This document shows, in pieces, positions 16,297-23,695 of a stretch of 39,871 bases of DNA. Both the position numbers and the translations under genes were made by a program. This stretch comes from Ferrithrix thermotolerans DSM 19514 (lineage in GTDB: Bacteria; Actinomycetota; Acidimicrobiia; Acidimicrobiales; CAIXPF01). Below the pieces are notes generated by a model, which worked only from the letters and a program-made list of their open reading frames with translations, ran no database searches and was not told the DNA's origin. The number at the start of each line of letters is the position of its first letter. The first letter of the stretch is position 1. The stretch is from NCBI GenBank assembly GCA_945906305.1, contig CAMDQT010000029.1, positions 1 through 39,871 of the forward strand, given 5' to 3'.

Positions 16297-17340
16297 TCAG
16301 CCCAGAGCGGCGCGAACGCGTGGGAGCACCTCCCGGCCGAGCAACTCGAGACAGGCCAGCGTGTCGGCCTGTTCGCTGCCGGGCCAGGCGACGCGCATGG
16401 CGAGGTGGGTGATGCCGACTTCGCGGTATTGGCCGATGAGTCCGGCGGCCACCTCATCGGGATCGCCAATCACGAAACGACCCGATGCCAGCGCCGCGAA
16501 CGCGTCTTCACCCGCGGCACCGACCGCGCTGGCGGCCGCCTCACCGGCACTGCCGGTCAAACCCCACGACGCATATGCCGCGTACTTGGTCAGCAAATGC
16601 GGTCGGGCCAAACGGCGAGCGGTCGAACTGTCGGCATGGCAAAAAACCTCGAGCATCCGACCGGTGTGCGCCGCCGGCGCCAAGCCCGCCGCGGCACGAG
16701 CCGTAGCGAACAGTTCCAGTTGGCGCCGCACGCCGGTGTTGTCATCGTTGGGGGTCGCCATGAACGCGTCCCCAATGCGCCCGGCGCGCTTGATGGCACG
16801 ATCGCTGGTGGCACCGATCCAGATCGGCGGGCCACCGACACGAAAGGGACCGGGCCGCACGGTGGCGCCACGCAGACGGAACCACCCACCGTCATGATCG
16901 ACGTTGGATTCCCGCCAGAGCCGCCTGATGACCTCGATACCGTCCACCATGCGGGCCAGGCGATCCTCGAACGGCACCCCGAAAGCGTCGAACTCCTCGG
17001 GCCGATAGCCCTGACCCACGGTGAGGATGAACCGCCCACCGCAGGCAAGGTCGATCATTGCCACCTGTTCCGCGATGTCCACGGGCCGGTGCAGAGGCAA
17101 GAGCACCAGGTTGGTGCCAATGGCCATTTCACCGCTGAACGCCGCGAGATGGGAGAGCAACGCCAACTGCGGGAAGAAATGGAACCCGGGGGTCAGATGG
17201 TGCTCGCCGGCCCAAATGCTGTCGAATCCCAGAGAGTTGGCCAGCTTGACCTGCGTGACGAGATCAGTGAGGCACTGCCTGGCGTCTTGCTGCTCGGGAT
17301 GCTGCGAGTTCAGGTAGATACCGAGCTGCAAGGGCGACAT
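16297..17340 (-). CDS. LLM-class flavin/F420-dependent oxidoreductase
   Basis: A complete luciferase-like protein of 347 residues. Marks include FDSIWAGEHHLTPGFHFFPQL (near 40-60), AIGTNLVLLPLHRPVDIAEQVAMIDL (near 75-100), GRFILTVGQGYRPEEF (near 105-120) and WIGATSDRAIKRAGRIGDAF (near 175-195). The EHH-x(5)-HF-P pattern is closer to the alkanal monooxygenase-like branch than to the two other LLM proteins of the window. The ATG at 17340 is chosen over the one at 17361 because AAGGAGG lies 8 bases before it. It may use FMNH2 or F420. It is divergent from an esterase gene 145 bases away. Its 3' end abuts the ParA-like remnant. Confidence 0.9.
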   Translation of the reverse strand: MSPLQLGIYLNSQHPEQQDARQCLTDLVTQVKLANSLGFDSIWAGEHHLTPGFHFFPQLALLSHLAAFSGEMAIGTNLVLLPLHRPVDIAEQVAMIDLACGGRFILTVGQGYRPEEFDAFGVPFEDRLARMVDGIEVIRRLWRESNVDHDGGWFRLRGATVRPGPFRVGGPPIWIGATSDRAIKRAGRIGDAFMATPNDDNTGVRRQLELFATARAAAGLAPAAHTGRMLEVFCHADSSTARRLARPHLLTKYAAYASWGLTGSAGEAAASAVGAAGEDAFAALASGRFVIGDPDEVAAGLIGQYREVGITHLAMRVAWPGSEQADTLACLELLGREVLPRVRAALG

Positions 17341-17485
17341 GCTCCTGTCCTCCTTCATCAAAGCGCCTAGCGACTACAGCGCAGGGCGCGCCGCAGTGTA
17401 GGCACGCTCCAAGCCGGGGGCGCGGCCCGGGTCTAACCTCTGGCCAGGATCGGCGGGGGTGCCGCCACCCACCGGAGGCACGGTC

Positions 17486-18295
17486 ATGAGCGCAGGATCA
17501 GACGCCGCAGAGCCCATGTGGCACGAGGTCGCCTGGCGAGACGAGCTGCTGGCCCGTATCTACGTGCCGCCCGTCGCCACCCGCCGCGCCGCGGCGGTGA
17601 TCGATGTGCATGGCGGAGCGTGGTCCTCCCAGGACCGAACCCTGGGCGAAAACTACAACCTGGCCCTCGCCGCCTCGGGCTGTCACGTGGTCGCCATCGA
17701 CTTCCGTGACGGCCGCGTGGCCCGCCATCCAGCCGCCTCCGACGACGTGATCGCGGCGGTGGACTGGGTGCGCTCCAACGGGCCGACCCTCGGTATCGAC
17801 CCCGGGCGGGTGGGCCTCATCGGCAGCTCCAGCGGCGGGCACCTCGCCCTGTACGCGGCGCTGACTGGCGTCGAGGTGCCCTTCGTCGGGGCATTCTGGC
17901 CGCCGGTCGACCCCTTCGCTCGAGCCCGGTACGCCACCACGATGCTGGGCAAGCCGGTGCCCCAGGGACAACGCTTCGATGCGGTGAACCTGGTTCGATC
18001 CACGGAGGCCTACTTCGGGACCGAGGCAGCAATGGCCGAAGCCTCCATCGCCGAGGTGGTGCGCAACGGACGGGCCCGTCACCTTCCCTTCCTATGGCTG
18101 GTGCGGGCGGGAGATGATCTCAATGTGCCATCAGCGCTCCTCGATGAGCTTGCTGCCACCTATCGCGCTGTTGGTGGCACGGTCGAACTGACCGACTATC
18201 GGGACCAGAAACACGGGTTCGGCCACGGTAAGGGACCCATCGCGCAGCAATTCCAGGCCGATCTCGTGGCCAGGGTGCACGCCGCGTTGGCCTGA
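17486..18295 (+). CDS. Alpha/beta hydrolase (HSL/BD-FAE-type esterase)
   Basis: A 269-residue alpha/beta hydrolase. The oxyanion-hole motif HGGAW is near residue 46, the nucleophile serine is in GSSSGGHLALY (near 114-124), an acidic residue lies in VRAGDDLNVP (near 211-220) and the histidine is in KHGFGHGKG (near 247-255), giving a full triad in the right order. Such enzymes hydrolyse carboxylic esters or act as formamidases; the substrate is not evident. The ATG at 17486 has GGAGG 8 bases upstream and is preferred over a GTG at 17459. It sits upstream of, and convergent with, the tRNA-Leu gene. Confidence 0.88.
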   Translation: MSAGSDAAEPMWHEVAWRDELLARIYVPPVATRRAAAVIDVHGGAWSSQDRTLGENYNLALAASGCHVVAIDFRDGRVARHPAASDDVIAAVDWVRSNGPTLGIDPGRVGLIGSSSGGHLALYAALTGVEVPFVGAFWPPVDPFARARYATTMLGKPVPQGQRFDAVNLVRSTEAYFGTEAAMAEASIAEVVRNGRARHLPFLWLVRAGDDLNVPSALLDELAATYRAVGGTVELTDYRDQKHGFGHGKGPIAQQFQADLVARVHAALA

Positions 18296-18364
18296 ACCAA
18301 GTGGCCTGCATCGAGGCGCCGTCCACACCCGTGGCGTCGTGCGCTCCGCCGCGGGTCGGTGGCG

Positions 18365-18450
18365 TGCCCGGAGCGGGGTTCGAACCCGCACGGCCCTTAC
18401 GGGCCGGAGGGGTTTAAGCCCTCCACGTCTGCCGATTCCGTCATCCAGGC
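18365..18450 (-). tRNA. tRNA-Leu, anticodon UAA
   Basis: On the minus strand, GCCTGGA (5' end at 18450) pairs with TCCGGGC to form the acceptor stem, with A as discriminator at 18365. The D-stem is ACG/CGT and the anticodon stem is GAGGG/CCCTC around the loop CTTAAAC, giving anticodon TAA. A long variable arm (CGGCCC-GTAA-GGGCCG) marks it as a class II tRNA. The T arm is GCGGG-TTCGAAC-CCCGC. The length is 86 bases and the 3' CCA is not encoded. The anticodon identifies leucine. Confidence 0.96.
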
Positions 18451-18493
18451 TTGCGGACACCGTAGCCGCGGACCGACCCTGCCTCGACGACGA

Positions 18494-18811
18494 TCAGGCT
18501 GCGACCGTGGTTGGCTGGTCATCGGCCACGGCAGCACCGAGCCATGCCCGACACTGCTCACCCTGTGGACCCGTCAGTCCGTTGGCGACCGCGACACCGT
18601 CGATCATGTCCGCTAGCACCGCCGGCCACGGCCGGTTGCGCAGCGCGACCGCCACCACGAAGGACCCATCGGGCCGCCGTCGCAGTGTGCGCTGCGCACC
18701 GGCAACACCGGGCGGACTTCGGAAGCTCGGCATGACCCAACCCATCCGCCGCGACGCGGCGGCGAGATGGCGGACGGTCTCGGCAAAGTGGAGGGACACA
18801 GCTTGTTGCAC
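18494..18811 (-). CDS. Small hypothetical protein
   Basis: A 105-residue product from a GTG at 18811 that I do not recognise. It contains a helical N-terminus (VSLHFAETVRHLAAASRRMG), a middle strand region with SFRSPPGVAGAQRTLRRRPDG, and RPWPAVLADMIDGVAVANGL near 60-80. The composition and alternating pattern look like a real folded protein. Upstream of the GTG the same frame continues for about 14 residues (GQAVLWRADDEW) before a stop, with no usable start codon. The true N-terminus may be longer or depend on a frame change. It is divergent from the RecB-like nuclease gene and lies next to the tRNA. Confidence 0.55.
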   Translation of the reverse strand: MQQAVSLHFAETVRHLAAASRRMGWVMPSFRSPPGVAGAQRTLRRRPDGSFVVAVALRNRPWPAVLADMIDGVAVANGLTGPQGEQCRAWLGAAVADDQPTTVAA

Positions 18812-18940
18812 CCACTCATCATCGGCGCGCCATAAGACAGCTTGGCCTCACACCAACGTAAACCGTCCCCGACCACGGTGGAGAACGTTGCTGGGCAGCG
18901 TCCGCCGCGGCGGTGCTCCAGCTTGCCTAGGGTTTCAGGC

Positions 18941-19909
18941 GTGACGGCGGACTTCACCGACGATGGCTCTGCGGCTCGACTCAACCCGGCTCGACTCAAC
19001 CCGGCTCAGCTCGACGCGGTGCAGCTGCTCCGCGAGCCGCGCCACGAGCGTCCCCTACACCGTCGAGAGCTGCGGGACGAACTGCGTCGTCTGCTACACG
19101 ATGACCTCGTCGAGCTCGCCGCTTGGATCGAGCGGCCGATCCAGCTGTCCAAACACCACCTAGCCTCCGTCCACGGGTGTGAAGAGCGCTTCATGCACGA
19201 ACGCCAGACACCGTTTCGCGCCAGCGCGGCGATCGTGCGCGGCACCGTCGCCCACAAGGCCATCGAGCTGTCCGTACACGCCCCCAACGCCTCCCCCGGC
19301 AAGCTCGTCGACCGGGCGCTAGCGCATCTGACCAACAGCGACAGCTGGGCCGCCCAATGGCTTGGGGACGCCGACGAACTCGACCGCGCCGAGGTGCGTG
19401 GCCTCGCCTGCGACCGCGTGGCCAAGTTCGTCGAATGCTTCCCGCCACTGAGCAACGGGTGGCGGCCCATCACCGAAACCCGCCTGTCCTATGACGTGCA
19501 CGACGGTCAGATCCGTCTAACCGGCAGGCCCGATCTCATCATCGGCGCGCCCGACGGAATGCGGGCCGGCAAGATCATCATCGATCTCAAAACCGGCAAC
19601 CGGTCCTCAACGCACATCGAAGACCTTCGTTTTTACGCCCTCATCGAAACGCTGCGGCTCGGCGTTCCGCCGTGGAAGGTAGCCAGCTACTACCTCGACA
19701 GCGGCACCTTCGTGGTCGAAACCGTCAGCGAAGGCCTGCTCGAAGCGGCGGCACGCCGCACCGTTGGGGGCGCGATAAAGCTGGCCGAGCTAATCCAAGG
19801 CGAGCGTCCGCCGCGCCGTCAGGCCGGTCCAACCTGTTCGTGGTGCCCGCTGCTCGAGCAGTGCGAGGACGGGCAGCGCGCCCGCTCCGCCTGGGAGGCA
19901 TACGGCTAA
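18941..19909 (+). CDS. RecB-like PD-(D/E)XK nuclease with Fe-S cysteine set
   Basis: A 322-residue protein of the PD-(D/E)XK superfamily, RecB/Cas4/AddB branch, which cuts DNA. Motifs are H105 in GTVAHKAIE, D198 in TGRPDLIIG, and D215/K217 in IIIDLKTGN, followed by a QxxxY-like helix (DLRFYALIETLRLG). Cysteines C80 (SVHGCEERF) and C299, C302, C308 (TCSWCPLLEQC) match the one-plus-three pattern that binds a [4Fe-4S] cluster in AddB and Cas4 relatives. The GTG at 18941 is the most plausible start; a longer frame from 18842 adds unlikely residues. There is no helicase or cas gene nearby, so the role (repair, or a stand-alone nuclease) is open. The stop overlaps that of nadC. Confidence 0.85.
   Translation: MTADFTDDGSAARLNPARLNPAQLDAVQLLREPRHERPLHRRELRDELRRLLHDDLVELAAWIERPIQLSKHHLASVHGCEERFMHERQTPFRASAAIVRGTVAHKAIELSVHAPNASPGKLVDRALAHLTNSDSWAAQWLGDADELDRAEVRGLACDRVAKFVECFPPLSNGWRPITETRLSYDVHDGQIRLTGRPDLIIGAPDGMRAGKIIIDLKTGNRSSTHIEDLRFYALIETLRLGVPPWKVASYYLDSGTFVVETVSEGLLEAAARRTVGGAIKLAELIQGERPPRRQAGPTCSWCPLLEQCEDGQRARSAWEAYG
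18972..19015 (+). repeat. 15-bp tandem repeat inside the nuclease gene
   Basis: CGGCTCGACTCAACC occurs twice in direct tandem (18972-18986 and 18987-19001), followed by a degenerate third copy. It encodes ARLNP-ARLNP-AQLDA in the N-terminal, probably disordered, part of the RecB-like nuclease. The unit is in frame, so copy-number change would not break the gene. Confidence 0.7.
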
Positions 19910-20766
19910 ACGGCCGGTTGGAGATCGAGACCAACGTCGAGATTGGGGGCCGAGTGAGTCAACCATCCCATCGAGATCAGGTCCACGCCGGTCTCGGCCA
20001 CCGCGGTGACCTGGGCACCGGTGACACCACCTGACGCTTCGGTGATGAGCCGCCCGCCGACGCGTTGCACCGCGGTGCGCAGGTCCTCCAGGGAGAAGTT
20101 GTCCAGCAGCACGGCGTCGACGCGGGCGAGGCCCAGCACCACGTCGAGTTGGTCCAAGGAGTCGACCTCGACCTCTACCTTGACCAGGTGGCCGACGCGC
20201 TCCGCCACCCGGCCGACTGCTTCGGCGACGCCCCCGGCGACAGCCACATGGTTGTCCTTGATGAGCACCGCGTCGTACAGGCCGTAGCGGTGGTTGGACC
20301 CGCCACCCATCCGCACCGCGTACTTCTCGAGGGCACGCAAACCCGGAGTCGTCTTTCGGGTGCACACAATCTTGGCCCTGGTCGCGGCCACGGCGTTGAC
20401 CATATGAGCCGTTGCGGTGGCAATGCCCGACAACCGCCCAACCAGGTTCAACGCCGTGCGCTCCGCGGTGAGCAAACTACGCGCTGGACCGTGCACATTG
20501 GCCAGCGACGTACCGGCGCGGACGTGGTCCCCGTCGGCCACCAGCGCAGTGAACACGACCCGCGGGTCATATAGGCGGAACGCCGACTCGGCTACCGCCA
20601 AGCCAGCGACGACGCCGTCGCTGCGGACCCCAACCGACCCGCGGGCCATGGCCCCGTTGGGTACCGTGGCCTGGGTAGTCAAGTCCCCGGCGGAACCGAG
20701 GTCCTCCGCGAACGCGACCCGCAAGAGCGGCTCGATCGCCAAAGGGTGCAGCGCAGCGTCGATCAT
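19906..20766 (-). CDS. nadC: Quinolinate phosphoribosyltransferase (nicotinate-nucleotide pyrophosphorylase)
   Basis: A 286-residue enzyme that converts quinolinate and PRPP to nicotinate mononucleotide, CO2 and PPi, the third step of de novo NAD synthesis. Family marks are FAEDLGSAGDLTT (near 19-31), ERTALNLVGRLSGIATAT (near 103-120), CTRKTTPGLRALEKYAVRMGGG (near 134-155) with the substrate-binding arginine and lysines, VEVEVDSLDQ (near 189-198) and LLDNFSLEDL (near 213-222). The ATG at 20766 overlaps the nadB stop as ATGA, so translation is coupled. It is the last gene of nadA-nadB-nadC and ends in a stop that overlaps the convergent nuclease stop. Confidence 0.97.
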   Translation of the reverse strand: MIDAALHPLAIEPLLRVAFAEDLGSAGDLTTQATVPNGAMARGSVGVRSDGVVAGLAVAESAFRLYDPRVVFTALVADGDHVRAGTSLANVHGPARSLLTAERTALNLVGRLSGIATATAHMVNAVAATRAKIVCTRKTTPGLRALEKYAVRMGGGSNHRYGLYDAVLIKDNHVAVAGGVAEAVGRVAERVGHLVKVEVEVDSLDQLDVVLGLARVDAVLLDNFSLEDLRTAVQRVGGRLITEASGGVTGAQVTAVAETGVDLISMGWLTHSAPNLDVGLDLQPAV

Positions 20767-22454
20767 GCCGCCATGACCGCCGCCCTCGTTGCCACGACGC
20801 AAACACCGTTGCCATCCACCACGAGTTCTGCGGTCGCTTCTGGTTCGGGCCGCACGATGCGCCGGGCCGCCTGAGCAGGATCGGCCTGAGGATAGTCAGA
20901 TCGGAAATGGGCCCCGCGGCTCTCCGTACGGTCCAGCGCGGCACGCAGTACAACTCTGGCCACCACCAACGCGTTGCGAGCGGTGTTACCGGCCGAACCG
21001 GTGGCCAGCCCCCCGGACCGCTCGAGGTCGGCCAAGCCCTGACGCAGCCCGGCCTCGTCGCGTACCACGCCGGCTCGTTCCCACAACAAGGTACGAATGG
21101 CACCGAGTTCGGCCGCATCACCGTCGGGGTTCGTCGACAGCGCGCTGCGAGCCACTACCAAGCGCACGGTGCCGGCCGAGGTGAAACCGGACGGCCCGCC
21201 GTTGGCGTGGTCCACCGCAGAACGGGCCTCGCACTCGGCACGGATGGCCCTCGCGGCTACGCGGGCCATGAATACCCCTTCGAGCAAAGAATTCGAAGCG
21301 AGGCGATTAGCGCCGTGCACCCCAGTCGAGGCCGCTTCGCCCACGACCCACAGCCCGGCCTTGCCGCTGCGGCCTTCGCCGTCGGTGGCTACCCCACCCA
21401 TGCAGTAATGCGCCGCCGGTGACACCGCCAGCAGCGTGTTGCGGGGATCGATACCCGCGGCCATGGCGAGGGCGAACACCGTGGGAAAGCGCTCGGGAAA
21501 GGAGTCGCCCACCGCTTGGCGAGCATCGAGGCAGGGGTGGCGCCCAGCCAACAGTTCGGCGTAGAGGCCTCGCGCCACGATGTCGCGTGGCGCCAGCTCT
21601 GCGTCGCGGTGCAACGCGCTCATGAAACGCTCACCCCGGTCGTTCACCAGCACCGCGCCTTCGCCCCGTAGCGCCTCGGTCAACAGCGGCAGCGGGTCGG
21701 CCCCGGCCACCGCGAGCGCGGTGGGGTGGAACTGTACCAACTCGGCGTCCGCCAACGCGATGGCGGCCCGGGCCGCCATCGCCATCGCCGCGCCGACCAC
21801 CTGGGGTGGGTTGGTGGTCGCCGCGAACAAGTGGCCATACCCACCGGTACCGAGCACAACGGCATCGGCGAGATGCACGGTCAGCGCACCATCGGCCTGC
21901 TGCGCCAACACCCCGACCACCCGCGTATCGTGCTCGTCACGGACGAGATCAAGCACGGTGACGCCCTCCTGCACCCCCACGTGAGGGGCTCGGCGCACCG
22001 CCTCGACCAGGCTTCGCATGATCTCCGCCCCAGTGGCGTCGCCCCGAGCATGCACAATGCGCCGTACCCGATGGCCTGCCTCACGACCCAGCACGAGTAC
22101 CCCGCCGAGGTCGGTGTCGAACCTCGTCCCGATCGCCCGTAGCCACGCAATCACCTCGGGAGCCGCACTGGCGATGGCATCGGCCATCGCCACGTCACCG
22201 ATGCCACCCGCCACCGCAAGAGTGTCCTCGGCATGAGCCCGTGGGCAGTCATCCTGGCCCAATGCCGCAGCCATTCCGCCCTGGGCCCACGGACTGGACC
22301 CACCGCCGAGGCTGGCGTCGACCAAGATCGTGGCTTCGCCGAGCTCGAGGGCGGCCGACAGCGCCGCCACCCCAGCCCCGACGATGAGCACCCGATGGCG
22401 CTGCAGCGTGAGCGTCGAACCAGACGGTTCGAGCGCATCAGGCGTGGTGCTCAC
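20763..22454 (-). CDS. nadB: L-aspartate oxidase
   Basis: A 563-residue FAD enzyme that oxidises L-aspartate to iminoaspartate, the first step of de novo NAD synthesis. It has an N-terminal dinucleotide-binding fold [17 protein letters not shown] (22-38), [11 protein letters not shown] (near 56-66), the succinate dehydrogenase/fumarate reductase-like core with LVQFHPTAL and [11 protein letters not shown], and [20 protein letters not shown] (near 377-396), the FAD-binding end typical of NadB. The C-terminal helical domain is present. The GTG at 22454 overlaps the nadA stop as GTGA. The product iminoaspartate is unstable and is passed to NadA, which fits the coupled layout. Confidence 0.96.
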   Translation of the reverse strand: MSTTPDALEPSGSTLTLQRHRVLIVGAGVAALSAALELGEATILVDASLGGGSSPWAQGGMAAALGQDDCPRAHAEDTLAVAGGIGDVAMADAIASAAPEVIAWLRAIGTRFDTDLGGVLVLGREAGHRVRRIVHARGDATGAEIMRSLVEAVRRAPHVGVQEGVTVLDLVRDEHDTRVVGVLAQQADGALTVHLADAVVLGTGGYGHLFAATTNPPQVVGAAMAMAARAAIALADAELVQFHPTALAVAGADPLPLLTEALRGEGAVLVNDRGERFMSALHRDAELAPRDIVARGLYAELLAGRHPCLDARQAVGDSFPERFPTVFALAMAAGIDPRNTLLAVSPAAHYCMGGVATDGEGRSGKAGLWVVGEAASTGVHGANRLASNSLLEGVFMARVAARAIRAECEARSAVDHANGGPSGFTSAGTVRLVVARSALSTNPDGDAAELGAIRTLLWERAGVVRDEAGLRQGLADLERSGGLATGSAGNTARNALVVARVVLRAALDRTESRGAHFRSDYPQADPAQAARRIVRPEPEATAELVVDGNGVCVVATRAAVMAA

Positions 22455-23482
22455 CGGGTACCGCCCGCGGTGGGGCCGCCACCGATGGCCAGCATCCGGT
22501 CGACCGAACGACGAGCCCGTTCGGCCGTGGCGCCGTCGACGAGAACCTCAGTGGTCATGGTCTGCAAGGAGTAGAGGATCTTGTCGATGGTGATCAGCTT
22601 CATGTGCGGGCACAGGTTGCAGGGCCGGACGAACTCGACGTCGGGGGCCTCCATGGCCACGTTGTCCGCCATTGAGCACTCGGTGACCATGACCACCCGA
22701 CCGCCAGCAGGCACCCGTTGTACGTAACTGACCATACCGGCGGTGGAACCCACGTAATCGGCCTCGGCGAGCACGTCGGGCGGGCACTCCGGATGGGCCA
22801 AGATCTGCACCCCAGGTGTCTGGGCCCGGTAAGACCGCAACTCCTCACCGGTGAAGCGCTCATGCACCATGCAGGCTCCCTCCCACAGGATGACCCGCAC
22901 TTCGGGCAGCTGCGAAGCCACCCAGCGAGCGAGATACTGGTCGGGCAAGAAGATGACCTCGTCGGCGCCTAGGGACCGCACGACCTCCACCGCGTTGCCG
23001 CTAGTGCAGCAGATGTCGACCTCGGCCTTGACCTCGGCCGAGGTGTTGACGTAGGCCACGATGGGCACCCCCGGATGGCGCTCACGTAGCAGGCGGACGT
23101 CTGCGCCGGTGATTGATTCGGCCAGCGAACAGCCCGCCGCGGGGTCGGGGATCAACACCGTCTTATCCGGGCAGGTGATCTTCGCCGTCTCGGCCATGAA
23201 GTGGACCCCGGCGAACACGATGACCTCAGCGTCGGTGCGCGCCGCCTCTCGGGCCAGGCCGAGCGAGTCACCCACGATGTCTGCCACGCCGTGGTAGATG
23301 TCTGGCGTCATGTAGTTGTGAGCCAGCACGATGGCGTTGCGCTGCTTCTTCAGCAGGTTGATGGCGTCGACCGTCTCGGCGATAGACGCCCACTCGATAT
23401 CGACGAGCGTGCGGCGCGCCCGCTCCAGCGGCGTGCTGCCGTCTGAGGCCCTCACCAGAAGGTTCGTTCTCACCTGGGTCAT
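22451..23482 (-). CDS. nadA: Quinolinate synthase, [4Fe-4S]
   Basis: A 343-residue enzyme that condenses iminoaspartate with dihydroxyacetone phosphate to quinolinate. The three cluster cysteines are visible in [20 protein letters not shown] and CNLCPHMKL. Other marks are [20 protein letters not shown] near the start and ECSMADNVA late in the chain. The ATG at 23482 is chosen over a GTG at 23569 because the longer start would lie inside the palindromic operator and adds residues unlike NadA. No strong ribosome site is seen. It is the first gene of the nadABC operon, with the operator pair about 85-130 bases upstream. Confidence 0.95.
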   Translation of the reverse strand: MTQVRTNLLVRASDGSTPLERARRTLVDIEWASIAETVDAINLLKKQRNAIVLAHNYMTPDIYHGVADIVGDSLGLAREAARTDAEVIVFAGVHFMAETAKITCPDKTVLIPDPAAGCSLAESITGADVRLLRERHPGVPIVAYVNTSAEVKAEVDICCTSGNAVEVVRSLGADEVIFLPDQYLARWVASQLPEVRVILWEGACMVHERFTGEELRSYRAQTPGVQILAHPECPPDVLAEADYVGSTAGMVSYVQRVPAGGRVVMVTECSMADNVAMEAPDVEFVRPCNLCPHMKLITIDKILYSLQTMTTEVLVDGATAERARRSVDRMLAIGGGPTAGGTR

Positions 23483-23565
23483 AACCGCTGCCGATCTGGG
23501 ATCGGGCGTCACGACCGCCCTCAGCCCGCTATGCCACGGCACCGTGAGTGCCGGTTTCCTCACCC

Positions 23566-23611
23566 ACAACTAATACTCAGATAGAGTATTAGTTGTACTC
23601 AGCGTGAGTAT
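23566..23611 (-). promoter_or_regulatory. Tandem palindromic operator upstream of nadA (probable NrtR sites)
   Basis: Site 1 is a perfect inverted repeat with 13-base arms (23566-23578 and 23584-23596) around AGATA; its core is ATACTCAGATAGAGTAT (23573-23589). Site 2, GTACTCAGCGTGAGTAT (23595-23611), has the same ACTC-N5-GAGT layout. The two cores are 22 bases apart, about two helical turns, which suits side-by-side binding of dimers. On the minus strand a TATACT box that could be a -10 element overlaps site 2. The A/T-rich sequence stands out in this high-GC region. NrtR as the binder is inferred from the nearby nrtR gene. Confidence 0.75.
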
Positions 23612-23695
23612 ATGCAGCGGACGTCACCCGGAAGCAAGAAAACCAGCCACAAAGCTGGATCGACCACAAACCCGGGCCACAACCTGTTGGGCGTC

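Noticed and set aside
15832-17370. A 512-codon plus-strand frame
   Set aside because: Beyond 16296 it is antisense to an intact LLM gene with a strong ribosome site, and the upstream part before 16075 has no protein-like pattern; only the ParA-like piece is kept.
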